From an uncultured Oscillibacter sp. (GTDB taxonomy: Bacteria; Bacillota; Clostridia; Oscillospirales; Oscillospiraceae): DNA of 19,653 nucleotides. The position numbers and the translations under genes were made by a program. The stretch is from positions 1-19,653 of the forward strand of contig CAJTMG010000035.1 of the NCBI GenBank assembly GCA_910577405.1, in the 5' to 3' direction. Within the stretch, counting starts at the first letter, position 1, and every line of letters begins with the position of its first letter. Under the pieces are notes generated by a model, which saw only the letters and a program-made list of their open reading frames with translations, had not been told where the DNA came from and did no database searches. Below are positions 1-7,010 of the stretch, piece by piece.

Positions 1-377
1 CCCGCTGTCTGGAGGCGATCCACGCCCGCCTGCTGGATGAGCGCCGTGACCCGGCAGAGATGTTCTCTCTGCGGACGGGCGATGAAACCCGTCACATTCC
101 CCTGGCCGACATCTTGTTTTTTGAGGCCGCTCCCAAAGCTCACCATGTATATCTTCATACGGCGGACAGCCGTCTGGATTTCGTGGGCAGTTTGAACGAG
201 CTGGAAAAGGACCTGGACGGACGATTTGTCCGGGTCCACCGGTCCTTTCTGGCGGCGTGGGACAAAATTGAGGCAGTGGAGGGAAAGGGAAATCAAGTCC
301 GGGTGGGCGGCAGAATGTGTTTGCTGTCCCGAACCGGAAAAGCCGAATTGAAGAAGAAGCTGAGAGGGAGCTTTTGA
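1..377 (+). CDS. LytTR-family response regulator, C-terminal part (5' end outside window)
   Basis: The open frame starts at base 3 and runs without a stop to TGA at 375-377, giving 124 visible residues. An internal ATG at 60 is probably not the start, because the frame stays open upstream with linker-like residues (RCLEAIHARLLDERRDPAEM). From about residue 20 on, the sequence fits a LytTR DNA-binding domain: HIPLADILFFEA, then a beta-rich stretch, the helix SLNELEKDL, and the hallmark FVRVHRSFLAAWDKIEAVEG. Proteins of this class (AgrA, LytR, VirR) are phosphorylated on an N-terminal receiver domain and activate transcription from tandem direct repeats. The receiver would lie left of the window. 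The stop codon sits in the loop of an intrinsic terminator, so this is the last gene of its transcript. Its target is not visible; the second LytTR system at 9094-11120 is separate. Confidence 0.85.
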   Translation, partial: RCLEAIHARLLDERRDPAEMFSLRTGDETRHIPLADILFFEAAPKAHHVYLHTADSRLDFVGSLNELEKDLDGRFVRVHRSFLAAWDKIEAVEGKGNQVRVGGRMCLLSRTGKAELKKKLRGSF

Positions 378-395
378 GGCTCCCTCTTTGTTTTT
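363..395 (+). terminator. Intrinsic terminator of the LytTR regulator gene
   Basis: AGAGGGAGC (363-371) pairs perfectly with GCTCCCTCT (379-387) around a 7-nt loop that contains the TGA stop, followed by TTTGTTTTT. The 9-bp GC-rich stem plus T-run is a classic rho-independent terminator overlapping the gene end. Confidence 0.85.
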
Positions 396-503
396 GCCGC
401 TCAGGAACAATTTGTGCCGTCCAGGAAGATTGGCCCACAGCGGGGCCGCATTGTGCTATTCTTCTGTTCACAGACAGGCGGGATGCGAAGGGGGGGAACC
501 GCT

Positions 504-683
504 ATGGCAAAGGACCGTTTTGTGGAAGTTTACTCCCAGGGAGTTACCAATGTGGAGAAAATTATCGTGGACACCCAGACCGGCGTGAATTATGTGCTGG
601 CCTCGTCCGCACTGACTGCGGGTTGCGGCATGAGCATCCTGGTGGACGCCGACGGAAAGCCCATCGTCACCCCCGTTGACTAG
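504..683 (+). CDS. Small DUF6440-like protein
   Basis: This encodes 59 residues starting MAKDRFVEVYSQGVTNVEKI. The frame is open further upstream, but the ATG at 504 has a strong purine-rich ribosome binding site (AAGGGGGGG, 489-497), and the family-like sequence starts there. The pattern of a short beta-rich N-terminus, IIVDTQTGVNYVL in the middle and LVDADGKPIV at the end matches my recollection of the DUF6440 family, small uncharacterised proteins of Clostridia and Bacilli. Typical members have a Gly-rich stretch before the ILVDADGKP motif; here it reads ALTAGCGMS. There is no signal peptide or membrane segment, so it is probably cytoplasmic. The function is unknown. It lies alone between a terminator and the next small gene, 82 bp away, and no clear promoter was seen. 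Confidence 0.7.
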   Translation: MAKDRFVEVYSQGVTNVEKIIVDTQTGVNYVLASSALTAGCGMSILVDADGKPIVTPVD

Positions 684-765
684 GCCCTGTTTGAAAACGG
701 CAAAACACAATTACTCCCGCCTGTCCGCGCCAAACATGAACTGGAACGATTTGGAGGTATACACC

Positions 766-1212
766 ATGTCAAAAGAAGTCCGGAGATTCACCCAGGAAGC
801 CGGATACCAGCCCCTGGTGGATCGCTGCATCATTGTCAAATACGCCCCGAAAAACCTGAGCGAACAAATTCCGGCGTTTTTTAAAGCGGAATTTTATGTT
901 CTCCAGATGTGTAAACACGAGATCGTCCTGCTCCCCTTCAACCGCGTATGGCGTTACCTGTGCAAAGACGTCTCCTTGGTCCTTCCCTATGAGGACATCC
1001 AGTCGGTGGAGCTGGAAGACGTTAAATTCAACACCGTTATCACCATCCGCACCAGGTCGGACACCATCCGTCTGACCGCCCAGCAAGCAGCGCTGAGTGG
1101 CCTGCGGTGTTCCGGCCGCTACGCTGTCTTGTATGCCGGCAGCTTCAGGAACTGGCACAAGGATAACATGGATGGAACGCTGAAAGCACTGACCGAATTA
1201 GGAAATAACTGA
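766..1212 (+). CDS. Hypothetical protein, possible PH-like/GRAM fold
   Basis: This encodes 148 residues. The start ATG at 766 follows a good ribosome binding site (TTGGAGG, 750-756); the same frame is open 90 nt upstream without such a site. I do not recognise the protein. The middle alternates short beta-like segments (AEFYVLQMC, EIVLLPF, VSLVLPYEDIQSVELED, TVITIRTRSDTIRLTAQ) and ends in a helix (DNMDGTLKALTELG). This layout, with a PYEDIQSVE turn, resembles bacterial PH-like or GRAM domains, which often bind membranes or partner proteins, but that is an inference from pattern only. There is no transmembrane segment or signal peptide. It follows the DUF6440-like gene by 82 bp on the same strand and could share its transcript. 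A poorly coding region begins directly after its TGA. Confidence 0.6.
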   Translation: MSKEVRRFTQEAGYQPLVDRCIIVKYAPKNLSEQIPAFFKAEFYVLQMCKHEIVLLPFNRVWRYLCKDVSLVLPYEDIQSVELEDVKFNTVITIRTRSDTIRLTAQQAALSGLRCSGRYAVLYAGSFRNWHKDNMDGTLKALTELGNN

Positions 1213-1614
1213 AACTGAATTAACGGCAAGAGCGCTGGTATTAATTGTGTAAGTATCGTAAAAGTGAATTGTGGACACAAAGACGCCAATAGAAACGGCA
1301 TATAAGAAAACCTTGGATGGCGGCTGGCTATTTGAATCGCTCCTGTCAAGCAGACAGATGAAAAAAAGAAAATTAGGCCACGAGGGTCTGGTTCCAGAAA
1401 GCAAGGGGAGCCAGGCCCTTTAACTTAGAGCAATTCTCAAAAAATAACCAGGGTGTTGAAACCATCCAAGGCAATTTTAATACAGGGTAAATATTATGCC
1501 AGAGGTCTTGTGTCAAAAGCAGTATGCCACGTTCTGCGCAGTAATTGAAAGTGTCCATATCATAGAAAGGAACTTGCCATGGCTGCCGATTGGGAAGAAT
1601 TCATTGCTGCAAGG
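1213..1614. other. Gene-poor AT-rich stretch, no supported gene
   Basis: About 400 bp without a convincing coding region. Stop-free runs exist on both strands (for example 1373-1558 minus), but their translations look random, lack ribosome binding sites and resemble no family I know. A + strand run of about 45 codons between the in-frame stops near 1266 and 1420 (IVDTKTPIETAYKKTLDGGW and onward) has a slightly protein-like composition but no start codon or ribosome binding site. Base composition is more AT-rich than the flanking genes. It may be a decayed gene or mobile-element remnant, or plain spacer between convergent genes. Confidence 0.4.
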
Positions 1615-1650
1615 AAAAACCCCGGAACCGTTGTGGCTCCAGGGTTTTGC
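1615..1650 (-). terminator. Intrinsic terminator of rplM-rpsI
   Basis: On the minus strand AACCCTGGAGCC pairs with GGTTCCGGGGTT (one G-T pair and one mismatch) around the loop ACAAC, followed by a T-run. It begins 7 bp past the rpsI stop codon and closes the ribosomal operon. Confidence 0.85.
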
Positions 1651-1657
1651 AGTAATA

Positions 1658-2062
1658 TCAGCGCTTGGAGAACTGCGGAGCGCGACGAGCCGCCTTGAGG
1701 CCGTACTTCTTGCGTTCCTTCATACGAGGGTCACGGGTAAGGAACCCGGCCTTCTTGAGGATGGTACGGTTATCCTCACTGACCAGCAGCAAAGCGCGGG
1801 CGATGCCATGACGGAGCGCGCCGGCCTGTCCGCTTACGCCGCCGCCGGAAACGGTAGCGACAATATCCATCTTACCGGTGGTGCCGGTAGCCTCCAGGGG
1901 CTGGCGGACGACCATCTTCAAAGTTTCCAGGCCGAAGTAATCGTCAATATCCCGGCCGTTGATGGTAATTGCGCCGGTGCCGTTGGGGAACAGGTGGACG
2001 CGGGCGACGGAGGACTTCCGACGGCCGGTACCGTACAAATAGGGTTTCTTAGACTGATACAT
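1658..2062 (-). CDS. rpsI: 30S ribosomal protein S9
   Basis: This encodes 134 residues, close to the usual ~130 for bacterial S9. Diagnostic features are YGTGRRKSSVARVHL near the N-terminus, GTGAITINGRDIDDYF, the glycine-rich VSGGGVSGQAGALRHGIARAL, and the canonical C-terminal tail KKYGLKAARRAPQFSKR, whose last Lys-Arg reaches the P-site tRNA in the small subunit. Start: ATG with AAGGAGG six bases upstream, placed just after the rplM stop codon. It is the second gene of the conserved rplM-rpsI pair (14-bp gap) and is followed directly by an intrinsic terminator. Expression is expected to be driven by the rplM promoter and growth-rate regulated. Confidence 0.98.
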   Translation of the reverse strand: MYQSKKPYLYGTGRRKSSVARVHLFPNGTGAITINGRDIDDYFGLETLKMVVRQPLEATGTTGKMDIVATVSGGGVSGQAGALRHGIARALLLVSEDNRTILKKAGFLTRDPRMKERKKYGLKAARRAPQFSKR

Positions 2063-2076
2063 ACGCTTCCTCCTTC

Positions 2077-2508
2077 TTATTCAGCGTCCAGAGCGATGGG
2101 CTTCTGGGCCTTCTGCTCGAACTCAGGGCCGGCGTAGATGTGCAGGCGCTTGAGAGAATCTTTGCTGACAGTATTGCGGGGCATCATACCGCGTACTGCG
2201 ACCCGCATAGCAACTTCCGGCTTCTCCTGCATCAGGATGCGGTACGGGGTCTCCTTGAGGCCGCCCACCCATCCGGAATGGGTGCGGTAAATTTTCTGCG
2301 TGCCCTTCTTGCCGGTCAGGACAGCCTTGCCAGCATTGATGATGATGACGTTATCACCGCAGTCGGCATGGGGGGTGTAAGTGGGCTTGGTCTTGCCGCG
2401 CAGCAGATCAGCAGCCCGGACCGCGGTTTTGCCCAAGGGCTTTCCAGCGGCGTCCAGGATGTACCACTTGCGCTCAATGTTGGCCTTATTTGCCATGAAA
2501 GTGGACAT
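2077..2508 (-). CDS. rplM: 50S ribosomal protein L13
   Basis: This encodes 143 residues, matching the usual ~142-145. Family marks: ERKWYILDAAGKPLGKTAVR, AADLLRGKTKPTYTPHADCGDNVIIINA (the conserved H-DCGD-V-I-N segment), and AVRGMMPRNTVSKDSLKRLHIYAG near the C-terminus. L13 is an early-assembling protein of the large subunit. The open frame extends 31 codons further upstream, but the ATG at 2508 is preceded by GGAGGAG at proper spacing and gives the normal length; the extra codons would lie in the 5' leader and start near the promoter. It is first in the rplM-rpsI operon. Confidence 0.98.
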   Translation of the reverse strand: MSTFMANKANIERKWYILDAAGKPLGKTAVRAADLLRGKTKPTYTPHADCGDNVIIINAGKAVLTGKKGTQKIYRTHSGWVGGLKETPYRILMQEKPEVAMRVAVRGMMPRNTVSKDSLKRLHIYAGPEFEQKAQKPIALDAE

Positions 2509-2572
2509 AGTCTCTCCTCCGTAGATATCGTTTTGTTCCCCAATTCCAGGGGGGCGTTTGACAACAAGGTTA

Positions 2573-2601
2573 TTTATATCACACCCTGAATCACCTGTCA
2601 A
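2573..2601 (-). promoter_or_regulatory. Promoter of rplM-rpsI with short structured leader
   Basis: On the minus strand a perfect -35 TTGACA (2596-2601) and a -10 TATAAA (2573-2578) are separated by 17 bp. Transcription should start near 2566, giving a ~58-nt leader. The leader contains a small hairpin, CCCC-N7-GGGG. L13 operons in Firmicutes often carry an autoregulatory leader (the Rfam L13 leader family); whether this hairpin belongs to that class cannot be decided by eye. Confidence 0.8.
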
Positions 2602-2748
2602 TCAGTTTTTTATATACACCGCAAAATACTTTGAAATTCTCCTTATATCTCTTGAAACCTCTTGCATACTCAAATTTAATTTTCAATTGCAGTCCGCGCG
2701 TCATGCACAGGAAGGCCTGCTGTCAGAAGAAGTTCCGGTTTCATTTTG

Positions 2749-4689
2749 TCAAACGCCGGCAGATTTCCTGTGATGGGCAAGGCGGTTGCTGATATAAACG
2801 ACAGCGATCATAGCGATACCGATCACGTCCGTAAGGGTTCCGGGGATCACCAGGAAGAGTCCGCCGACCAAGGACACCACCCGCATGACTGGATTCACAG
2901 GCCCGTTGAGGTAACCGATGAAGCCCGCGCCGATGCCCACCAGACCAACGATAGCGGTACAGATCATGGGCAGGGCGTCCAAGAAGGTGCCGCCAATCAT
3001 AATCATTTTTGGATTCAGGGCGAACATATAGGGAATCAGGAAGGCAGCGATTGCCAGTTTGGTTGCATTCACGCCGGTTTTGAAAGCGTTGCCCTTGGCG
3101 ATGGCGCTGCCCGCGTAAGCCGCCAGAGCCACGGGAGGCGTGATATCAGCCACGATGCCGAAATAGAAGCAGAACATATGGGACGCCAGCATAGGAATCC
3201 CAGCCTTAATCAGGATCGGGGCGGCGATTGTGGACGTAATCAGGTAATTCGAGGTAGTAGAAACGCCCATGCCCAGAATCAGGGAGGTAAACATTGCGCA
3301 TACCAAAGCAAGGAAGATATTATTGCCCACCAGGTCGAAGATACCCGCGCCGATACGCTGTCCCAGGCCTGTCAGCGTGACCATGCCGATAATGATGCCA
3401 GCGGTAGAGCAGGCGGTAGCGACGGAGACCACGTTCCGGGCGGCTTGCGGAAGGGCTGTGAAAATCTGTAGGAATGGCACTCGGGTTTCCTTCCGAAGGT
3501 AAGGCACAATGATGCAGATCAAGCAGCCAATCAGCGCGGAACGGGTGACGGTAAAGCCGGAAATCATCAGGTAAATGATACCGATCAGCGGCAGAAGCAG
3601 ATGTCCCTTGTCCCGGATCAGCGGCCAGAGCCTTGGAAGCTGGTCCCGGGGAGTGCCCTTCAGACCCAGACGCTTGGCCTCCAGGTGGACGCTGATCCAG
3701 ATGCCGATAAAATACAGCGCCGCCGGAATGACTGCAATTATCATCAGTTCCCGGTAGGGCACGGCGCAGGCTTCAGAAATAAGGAACGCGGCTGACCCCA
3801 TCACCGGCGGCATGATCTGACCACCGGTAGAGGCGGCGGCTTCCACGGCTCCGGCGAACTCCGGTGTATAGCCCAAGGATTTCATCAGAGGGATGGTAAA
3901 GGAGCCAGTGGACACGGTATTGGACACAGAGGAGCCGGACACAGTGCCCTGCAAAGCGGAGGACAGCACGGCCACCTTTGCCGGACCGCCTGCCGCCCAG
4001 CCAGCCAGGGAGTTGGCCAGATCGATGAAGAACTGTCCGATGCCGGTTTTTTCCAGGAAGGCGCCGAAGAGGATAAAGAGGAAAATGTACGTAGAGCAGA
4101 CGCCCAAAGGATTGCCGATAATGCCCTCGGTGGTAATAAACAGGTGGGTGATAATGCGCTTGAGGGAAAATCCCCGGTGCTGGAGGAAGCTGCCCATATA
4201 TTTCCCCACCATGCCGTAAGCGAAGAAGCAGGAGGCGATAATGACGATCGGCGGGCCAACCACGCGCCAGCAAGCCGCCAGCACCAGCGCGATGCCCAGT
4301 CCGGCCATAACGGTGTCCATCACGGTATAAGCGCCCGCCCGGAATTGCAGGGCCTTGTAATTCAGGATAAAGTAGGCCACCACGCAGAAAAAGAGGGCCG
4401 CCAGGACGCAGTCATACCAGGGGAGTTTTTTCCGGTCGGCGTTCTTGGTGGCGGGGTACATCAGGAACGCCAGGCAGATTGCGAAGCCCAGATGGGTATA
4501 GCGCAGGATTTGCAGGGGGACCTTATTGGAAATAGAGGCGTAGAGCTGGAAAAGGGCGAAGACGGTCAGCACGATTTTCAGAAACCGGTCGCCCTGCGGA
4601 GAGAAAATCTTATATTTTGACTCCCGGTCGATGGCGCTCAAATCTACCTCTTCCGGCGGAACGGGCGCTTTTTTCTTAAAAATTCCCAT
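2749..4689 (-). CDS. TRAP transporter fused permease (DctQM type, TAXI system)
   Basis: This encodes 646 residues, the usual size for the TRAP 4TM/12TM fusion proteins that pair with TAXI receptors. The N-terminal third carries a cytoplasmic start (MGIFKKKAPVPPEEVDL) and about four to six hydrophobic helices corresponding to the small DctQ-like subunit. The remainder is the large DctM-like subunit with many membrane helices and conserved patches such as GIIGNPLGVCSTYIFLFILF, GGPAKVAVLSSALQGTVSGS and EFAGAVEAAASTGGQIMPPV. Together with the receptor upstream it imports a small organic anion using a sodium or proton gradient; the substrate is not predictable. Start: ATG at 4689 with AAGGAG nine bases upstream; the frame is open 22 codons further but without a site. 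It lies 148 bp behind the receptor gene on the same strand, with a hairpin in the gap. Confidence 0.93.
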   Translation of the reverse strand: MGIFKKKAPVPPEEVDLSAIDRESKYKIFSPQGDRFLKIVLTVFALFQLYASISNKVPLQILRYTHLGFAICLAFLMYPATKNADRKKLPWYDCVLAALFFCVVAYFILNYKALQFRAGAYTVMDTVMAGLGIALVLAACWRVVGPPIVIIASCFFAYGMVGKYMGSFLQHRGFSLKRIITHLFITTEGIIGNPLGVCSTYIFLFILFGAFLEKTGIGQFFIDLANSLAGWAAGGPAKVAVLSSALQGTVSGSSVSNTVSTGSFTIPLMKSLGYTPEFAGAVEAAASTGGQIMPPVMGSAAFLISEACAVPYRELMIIAVIPAALYFIGIWISVHLEAKRLGLKGTPRDQLPRLWPLIRDKGHLLLPLIGIIYLMISGFTVTRSALIGCLICIIVPYLRKETRVPFLQIFTALPQAARNVVSVATACSTAGIIIGMVTLTGLGQRIGAGIFDLVGNNIFLALVCAMFTSLILGMGVSTTSNYLITSTIAAPILIKAGIPMLASHMFCFYFGIVADITPPVALAAYAGSAIAKGNAFKTGVNATKLAIAAFLIPYMFALNPKMIMIGGTFLDALPMICTAIVGLVGIGAGFIGYLNGPVNPVMRVVSLVGGLFLVIPGTLTDVIGIAMIAVVYISNRLAHHRKSAGV

Positions 4690-4781
4690 CAGTGTTTTCT
4701 CCTTTATATTCTTTAAAACCGCGCAAAGAGACAAAACCCTGCGTTTCCGGTACAATCTTCAAGCTGATTCAGGATATAGGG

Positions 4782-4819
4782 AAACAGACAGGACGGAACG
4801 TATTCTGCCCTGCCTGTTT
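4782..4819 (-). other. Intercistronic hairpin between TRAP receptor and permease
   Basis: AAACAGGCAGG and CCTGTCTGTTT (minus strand) form an 11-bp stem with one G-T pair and a 16-nt loop, 18 bp after the receptor stop. There is no T-run after it, so it is probably not a full terminator. Such hairpins often stabilise the upstream message and lower downstream expression, which would suit the greater amount of binding protein needed. Confidence 0.6.
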
Positions 4820-4837
4820 GGTCTGGAATTAAGGAGC

Positions 4838-5884
4838 TTATTTCAAATAATCAGGGATTTCGATGTTCTGCTCTTCGTAATAACGCATAGCGCCGGGATG
4901 CAGGTCGCTGGGGATACCGCTGAGGGCCGCGTCGAGACTCATGTAATTTGCCTTGGCGTTGATTTCCTTAATGTCGTCCAGATGCTCATAGATGGACTTG
5001 GTAAGGGCGTAGATTTCGTCATCAGAGAAGGTGTCAGAACAGACAAGCATACATTTCACGGCCACGGAAGTAATGGAATGGCCCAGGTTATACTCATCGG
5101 TTTCAGGCGTAAAGGAGGAATAGAAGGGGTAGTCCTTCAGCAGGATTTCCATATGCTCGTCGTCGATGGAAACCAGGTCGATGTTATTATTGAGGGACAT
5201 TTCGGTAACATTGGAGTTGGGGTAGCCGGAGCAGAGGAACATACCGTCGAAGGTTCCGTCCTGCACGCCGTTCTTGGCAGTGGACTGGTCGGCGAAGGTC
5301 TCGTTAATATCGTCGTAGGTCATGCCGTAAGCGCCCAGGATTTGCCGTGCGGCCACCTCGTAGCCGGAACCCACCGCGCCCACGCAGATATTCTTGCCGG
5401 CCATATCCGCAACGGAGGTAATGCCGCTGTCTTTCCGGACCACAATCTGGACCATCTCAGGATAGCAGGCGGTAACGGCCTTGAAGTTGGTGATCGGCGC
5501 GCCGTCGAACAGTTCAATGCCGTCATGGGCGTAGCTGTAGACGTCGGACTGAATCATCGCGAATTCGTTCTCGCCGGAACCCAGCAGCCGGGCGTTTTCG
5601 GTAGAGCCGCCGGTGGCGTTGACGGTAAGGTTTGCGCCGGTAACGTTGTTGACCACGGTGCTGACAGCGTTGCCGAACTGGTAGTAGTTGCCGGTAGCGG
5701 AGCCGGTGCCCATCAGGTAGCTTCCGGAGAAGGACGCCTCGCCGCCGGAGGTGTCGCCGGCAGTATCGCCGGATTCAGCAGGGGGAGTGGTGGTACCGGC
5801 GCCGCCATCGTCAGTTTTGCCGCCGCACGCGGTCAGGGACAGGACCATCAGCATGGTCAGCAGCAGGGACATAAATTTTTTCAT
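4838..5884 (-). CDS. TAXI family TRAP transporter solute-binding lipoprotein
   Basis: This encodes 348 residues. It starts with a lipoprotein signal peptide: MKKF, a hydrophobic core, then SLTAC with the lipidated Cys at residue 20 and a GGKTDDGGAG linker rich in Gly, Thr and Ser that would hold the receptor outside the membrane. The mature part has the TAXI signature at its start (LMGTGSATGNYYQFGNAVS), then TGGSTENARLLGSGENEFAMIQSD and GSGYEVAARQIL. It captures a small organic solute and hands it to the fused permease encoded next. Start: ATG at 5884 with GGAGG eight bases upstream; a GTG or ATG five codons earlier would leave the site unused. It has its own strong promoter and lies divergent to the RpiR regulator, so the two may share operators. 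Confidence 0.95.
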   Translation of the reverse strand: MKKFMSLLLTMLMVLSLTACGGKTDDGGAGTTTPPAESGDTAGDTSGGEASFSGSYLMGTGSATGNYYQFGNAVSTVVNNVTGANLTVNATGGSTENARLLGSGENEFAMIQSDVYSYAHDGIELFDGAPITNFKAVTACYPEMVQIVVRKDSGITSVADMAGKNICVGAVGSGYEVAARQILGAYGMTYDDINETFADQSTAKNGVQDGTFDGMFLCSGYPNSNVTEMSLNNNIDLVSIDDEHMEILLKDYPFYSSFTPETDEYNLGHSITSVAVKCMLVCSDTFSDDEIYALTKSIYEHLDDIKEINAKANYMSLDAALSGIPSDLHPGAMRYYEEQNIEIPDYLK

Positions 5885-5953
5885 TATAATTGCCTCCATA
5901 TTATATTCGGGTAGCTTTTGTCACATTGCACAGAGTTGCATAGAGACAATTTC

Positions 5954-5982
5954 ATTATACTAGAACGGAGTTCAGTTGTCCA
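5954..5982 (-). promoter_or_regulatory. Promoter of the TAXI-TRAP operon
   Basis: On the minus strand a -35 TGGACA (5977-5982) and a perfect -10 TATAAT (5954-5959) are separated by 17 bp, 70 bp before the receptor ATG. A small inverted repeat (GAAC-GGA-GTTC, 5963-5973) sits in the spacer and might be an operator half-site pair. Further upstream on this strand lie two copies of TGTGGAAA (complement of 6013-6020 and 6022-6029), 9 bp apart. Confidence 0.75.
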
Positions 5983-6044
5983 CCCAGATATTTCACAAGG
6001 AACCAAGGGATTTTTCCACACTTTCCACAGAATTACCATATTTT

Positions 6045-6098
6045 TGAGGAAAACTCAGTATAAAGGCAAAAAAATTTTGAAATTCTGAGTAAAACTCA
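6045..6098 (+). promoter_or_regulatory. Twin 13-bp dyads, candidate RpiR operators
   Basis: TGAGGAAAACTCA at 6045-6057 and TGAGTAAAACTCA at 6086-6098 differ by one base. The second is a perfect inverted repeat with 5-bp arms around AAA; the first keeps 4 of 5 pairs. Their starts are 41 bp apart, close to four helical turns, so a tetrameric regulator could bind both on one face. The second copy touches the -35 element of the regulator gene. The dyads lie between the regulator and the divergent TRAP operon, which fits autoregulation by the RpiR-family protein. Confidence 0.6.
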
Positions 6099-6126
6099 TT
6101 GCAAAATTCAAAACAGCCTGTATAAT
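6099..6126 (+). promoter_or_regulatory. Promoter of the rpiR-like/MFS operon
   Basis: A -35 TTGCAA (6099-6104) and a perfect -10 TATAAT (6121-6126) are separated by 16 bp, 32 bp before the chosen ATG. The dyad at 6086-6098 abuts the -35 element, a position where a bound protein would block or contact RNA polymerase. Confidence 0.7.
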
Positions 6127-6158
6127 AGCAGACAGAAGGCTGGAGGGAGGGCTTGTGT

Positions 6159-7010
6159 ATGTTGATGGAACGGATACGGAAGGACTACGGGCAGATGACG
6201 GCGGTAGAGCGTCGGATTGCGGCGGTGATACTGGAGGACCCGGTGGGAGTGACGAACAGCACGCTGGCGCATCTGGCGGCACAGGCGGGGGTTTCGGAGG
6301 GCAGCGTGGTAAATTTTGCGTCCCGGCTGGGGGCAGGGGGATTCAGCGCGTTGAAAATCGCCTTGGCGCGGGAGACCCACACAGGCTTTTCCTTCGGAGA
6401 CGTTACGGAGCAGGATACGCCGCTTGCAGCGCTTCGAAAGACAGCTGCGGGCGCGGAAGAGGCCATCCGGCGAACGGCCCAGGCCATGGACGGCAATGCC
6501 CTGACGGAAGCGGCGGAACTGTTGTTGTCGGCCCGTCGGATTGAGATCATCGGCGCGGGAGGCTCGGCGCTGATTGCACAGGACGCGTATCTGCATCTGA
6601 TGCGGGCGGGCTTTCCGGCATACGCAGTGACGGATTATCTGTCGTTCAGCGTAGCGGCGGCGCAGTTGGATGGGGATTGCGCGGCGCTGGCGGTATCCCA
6701 TTCAGGGCAGACAGCGGAGATCGTGGACGCCATGGAGATTGCAAAGACCCGAGGCGCGGGGACCATCTGTGTCACGTCCTACGGGGACAGTCTTTTGGGG
6801 CGGCTCTGCCGGGTGACGCTGGCCACGGCCTCCAGCGAAGCGGAACGGCATCAGGAGGCGGCAGCGGCCCGGCTGACCCATCTGATGGTCCTGGACGCCC
6901 TCTGTGCATACCTGGGGGCGCAGCGCGGGAGCCGTACTGTGGAGCATGAGGACCTGGCGGAGCGCTGTCTGTCCCGCTGCCGCTATCCAAGAGAGGAGGA
7001 ACGGCAATGA
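6159..7010 (+). CDS. RpiR/MurR-family transcriptional regulator (HTH plus SIS domain)
   Basis: This encodes 283 residues, the normal family length. Residues 1-75 form the HTH_6 domain: MTAVERRIAAVILEDP, then TLAHLAAQAGVSEGSVVNFASRLG with GFSALK after the recognition helix. Residues about 120-255 form an SIS sugar-isomerase fold that senses a phosphosugar or similar ligand, with IIGAGGSALIAQDAYLHLMR and the phosphate-binding-type motif VSHSGQTAEIVDAMEIAK. Proteins of this family bind DNA as dimers or tetramers and usually control transport or use of a sugar or amino sugar. Start: ATG at 6159, seven bases after GGAGGG; TTG at 6153 and ATG at 6165 are less well spaced. Its stop overlaps the ATG of the MFS gene (ATGA), so the two are translationally coupled. 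Confidence 0.93.
   Translation: MLMERIRKDYGQMTAVERRIAAVILEDPVGVTNSTLAHLAAQAGVSEGSVVNFASRLGAGGFSALKIALARETHTGFSFGDVTEQDTPLAALRKTAAGAEEAIRRTAQAMDGNALTEAAELLLSARRIEIIGAGGSALIAQDAYLHLMRAGFPAYAVTDYLSFSVAAAQLDGDCAALAVSHSGQTAEIVDAMEIAKTRGAGTICVTSYGDSLLGRLCRVTLATASSEAERHQEAAAARLTHLMVLDALCAYLGAQRGSRTVEHEDLAERCLSRCRYPREEERQ

Noticed and set aside
1579..1698. Short + strand frame starting ATGGCTGCCGATTGG with a weak ribosome binding site
   Set aside because: 39 codons only, crosses the rpsI terminator hairpin and runs antisense into rpsI; the peptide resembles nothing.
2746..3471. 241-codon + strand frame
   Set aside because: Lies antisense inside the TRAP permease; composition (His, Gly and Asp rich) is that of an antisense shadow.
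4631..5914. 427-codon + strand frame
   Set aside because: Antisense to the TAXI receptor, which has a clear signal peptide and family motifs.
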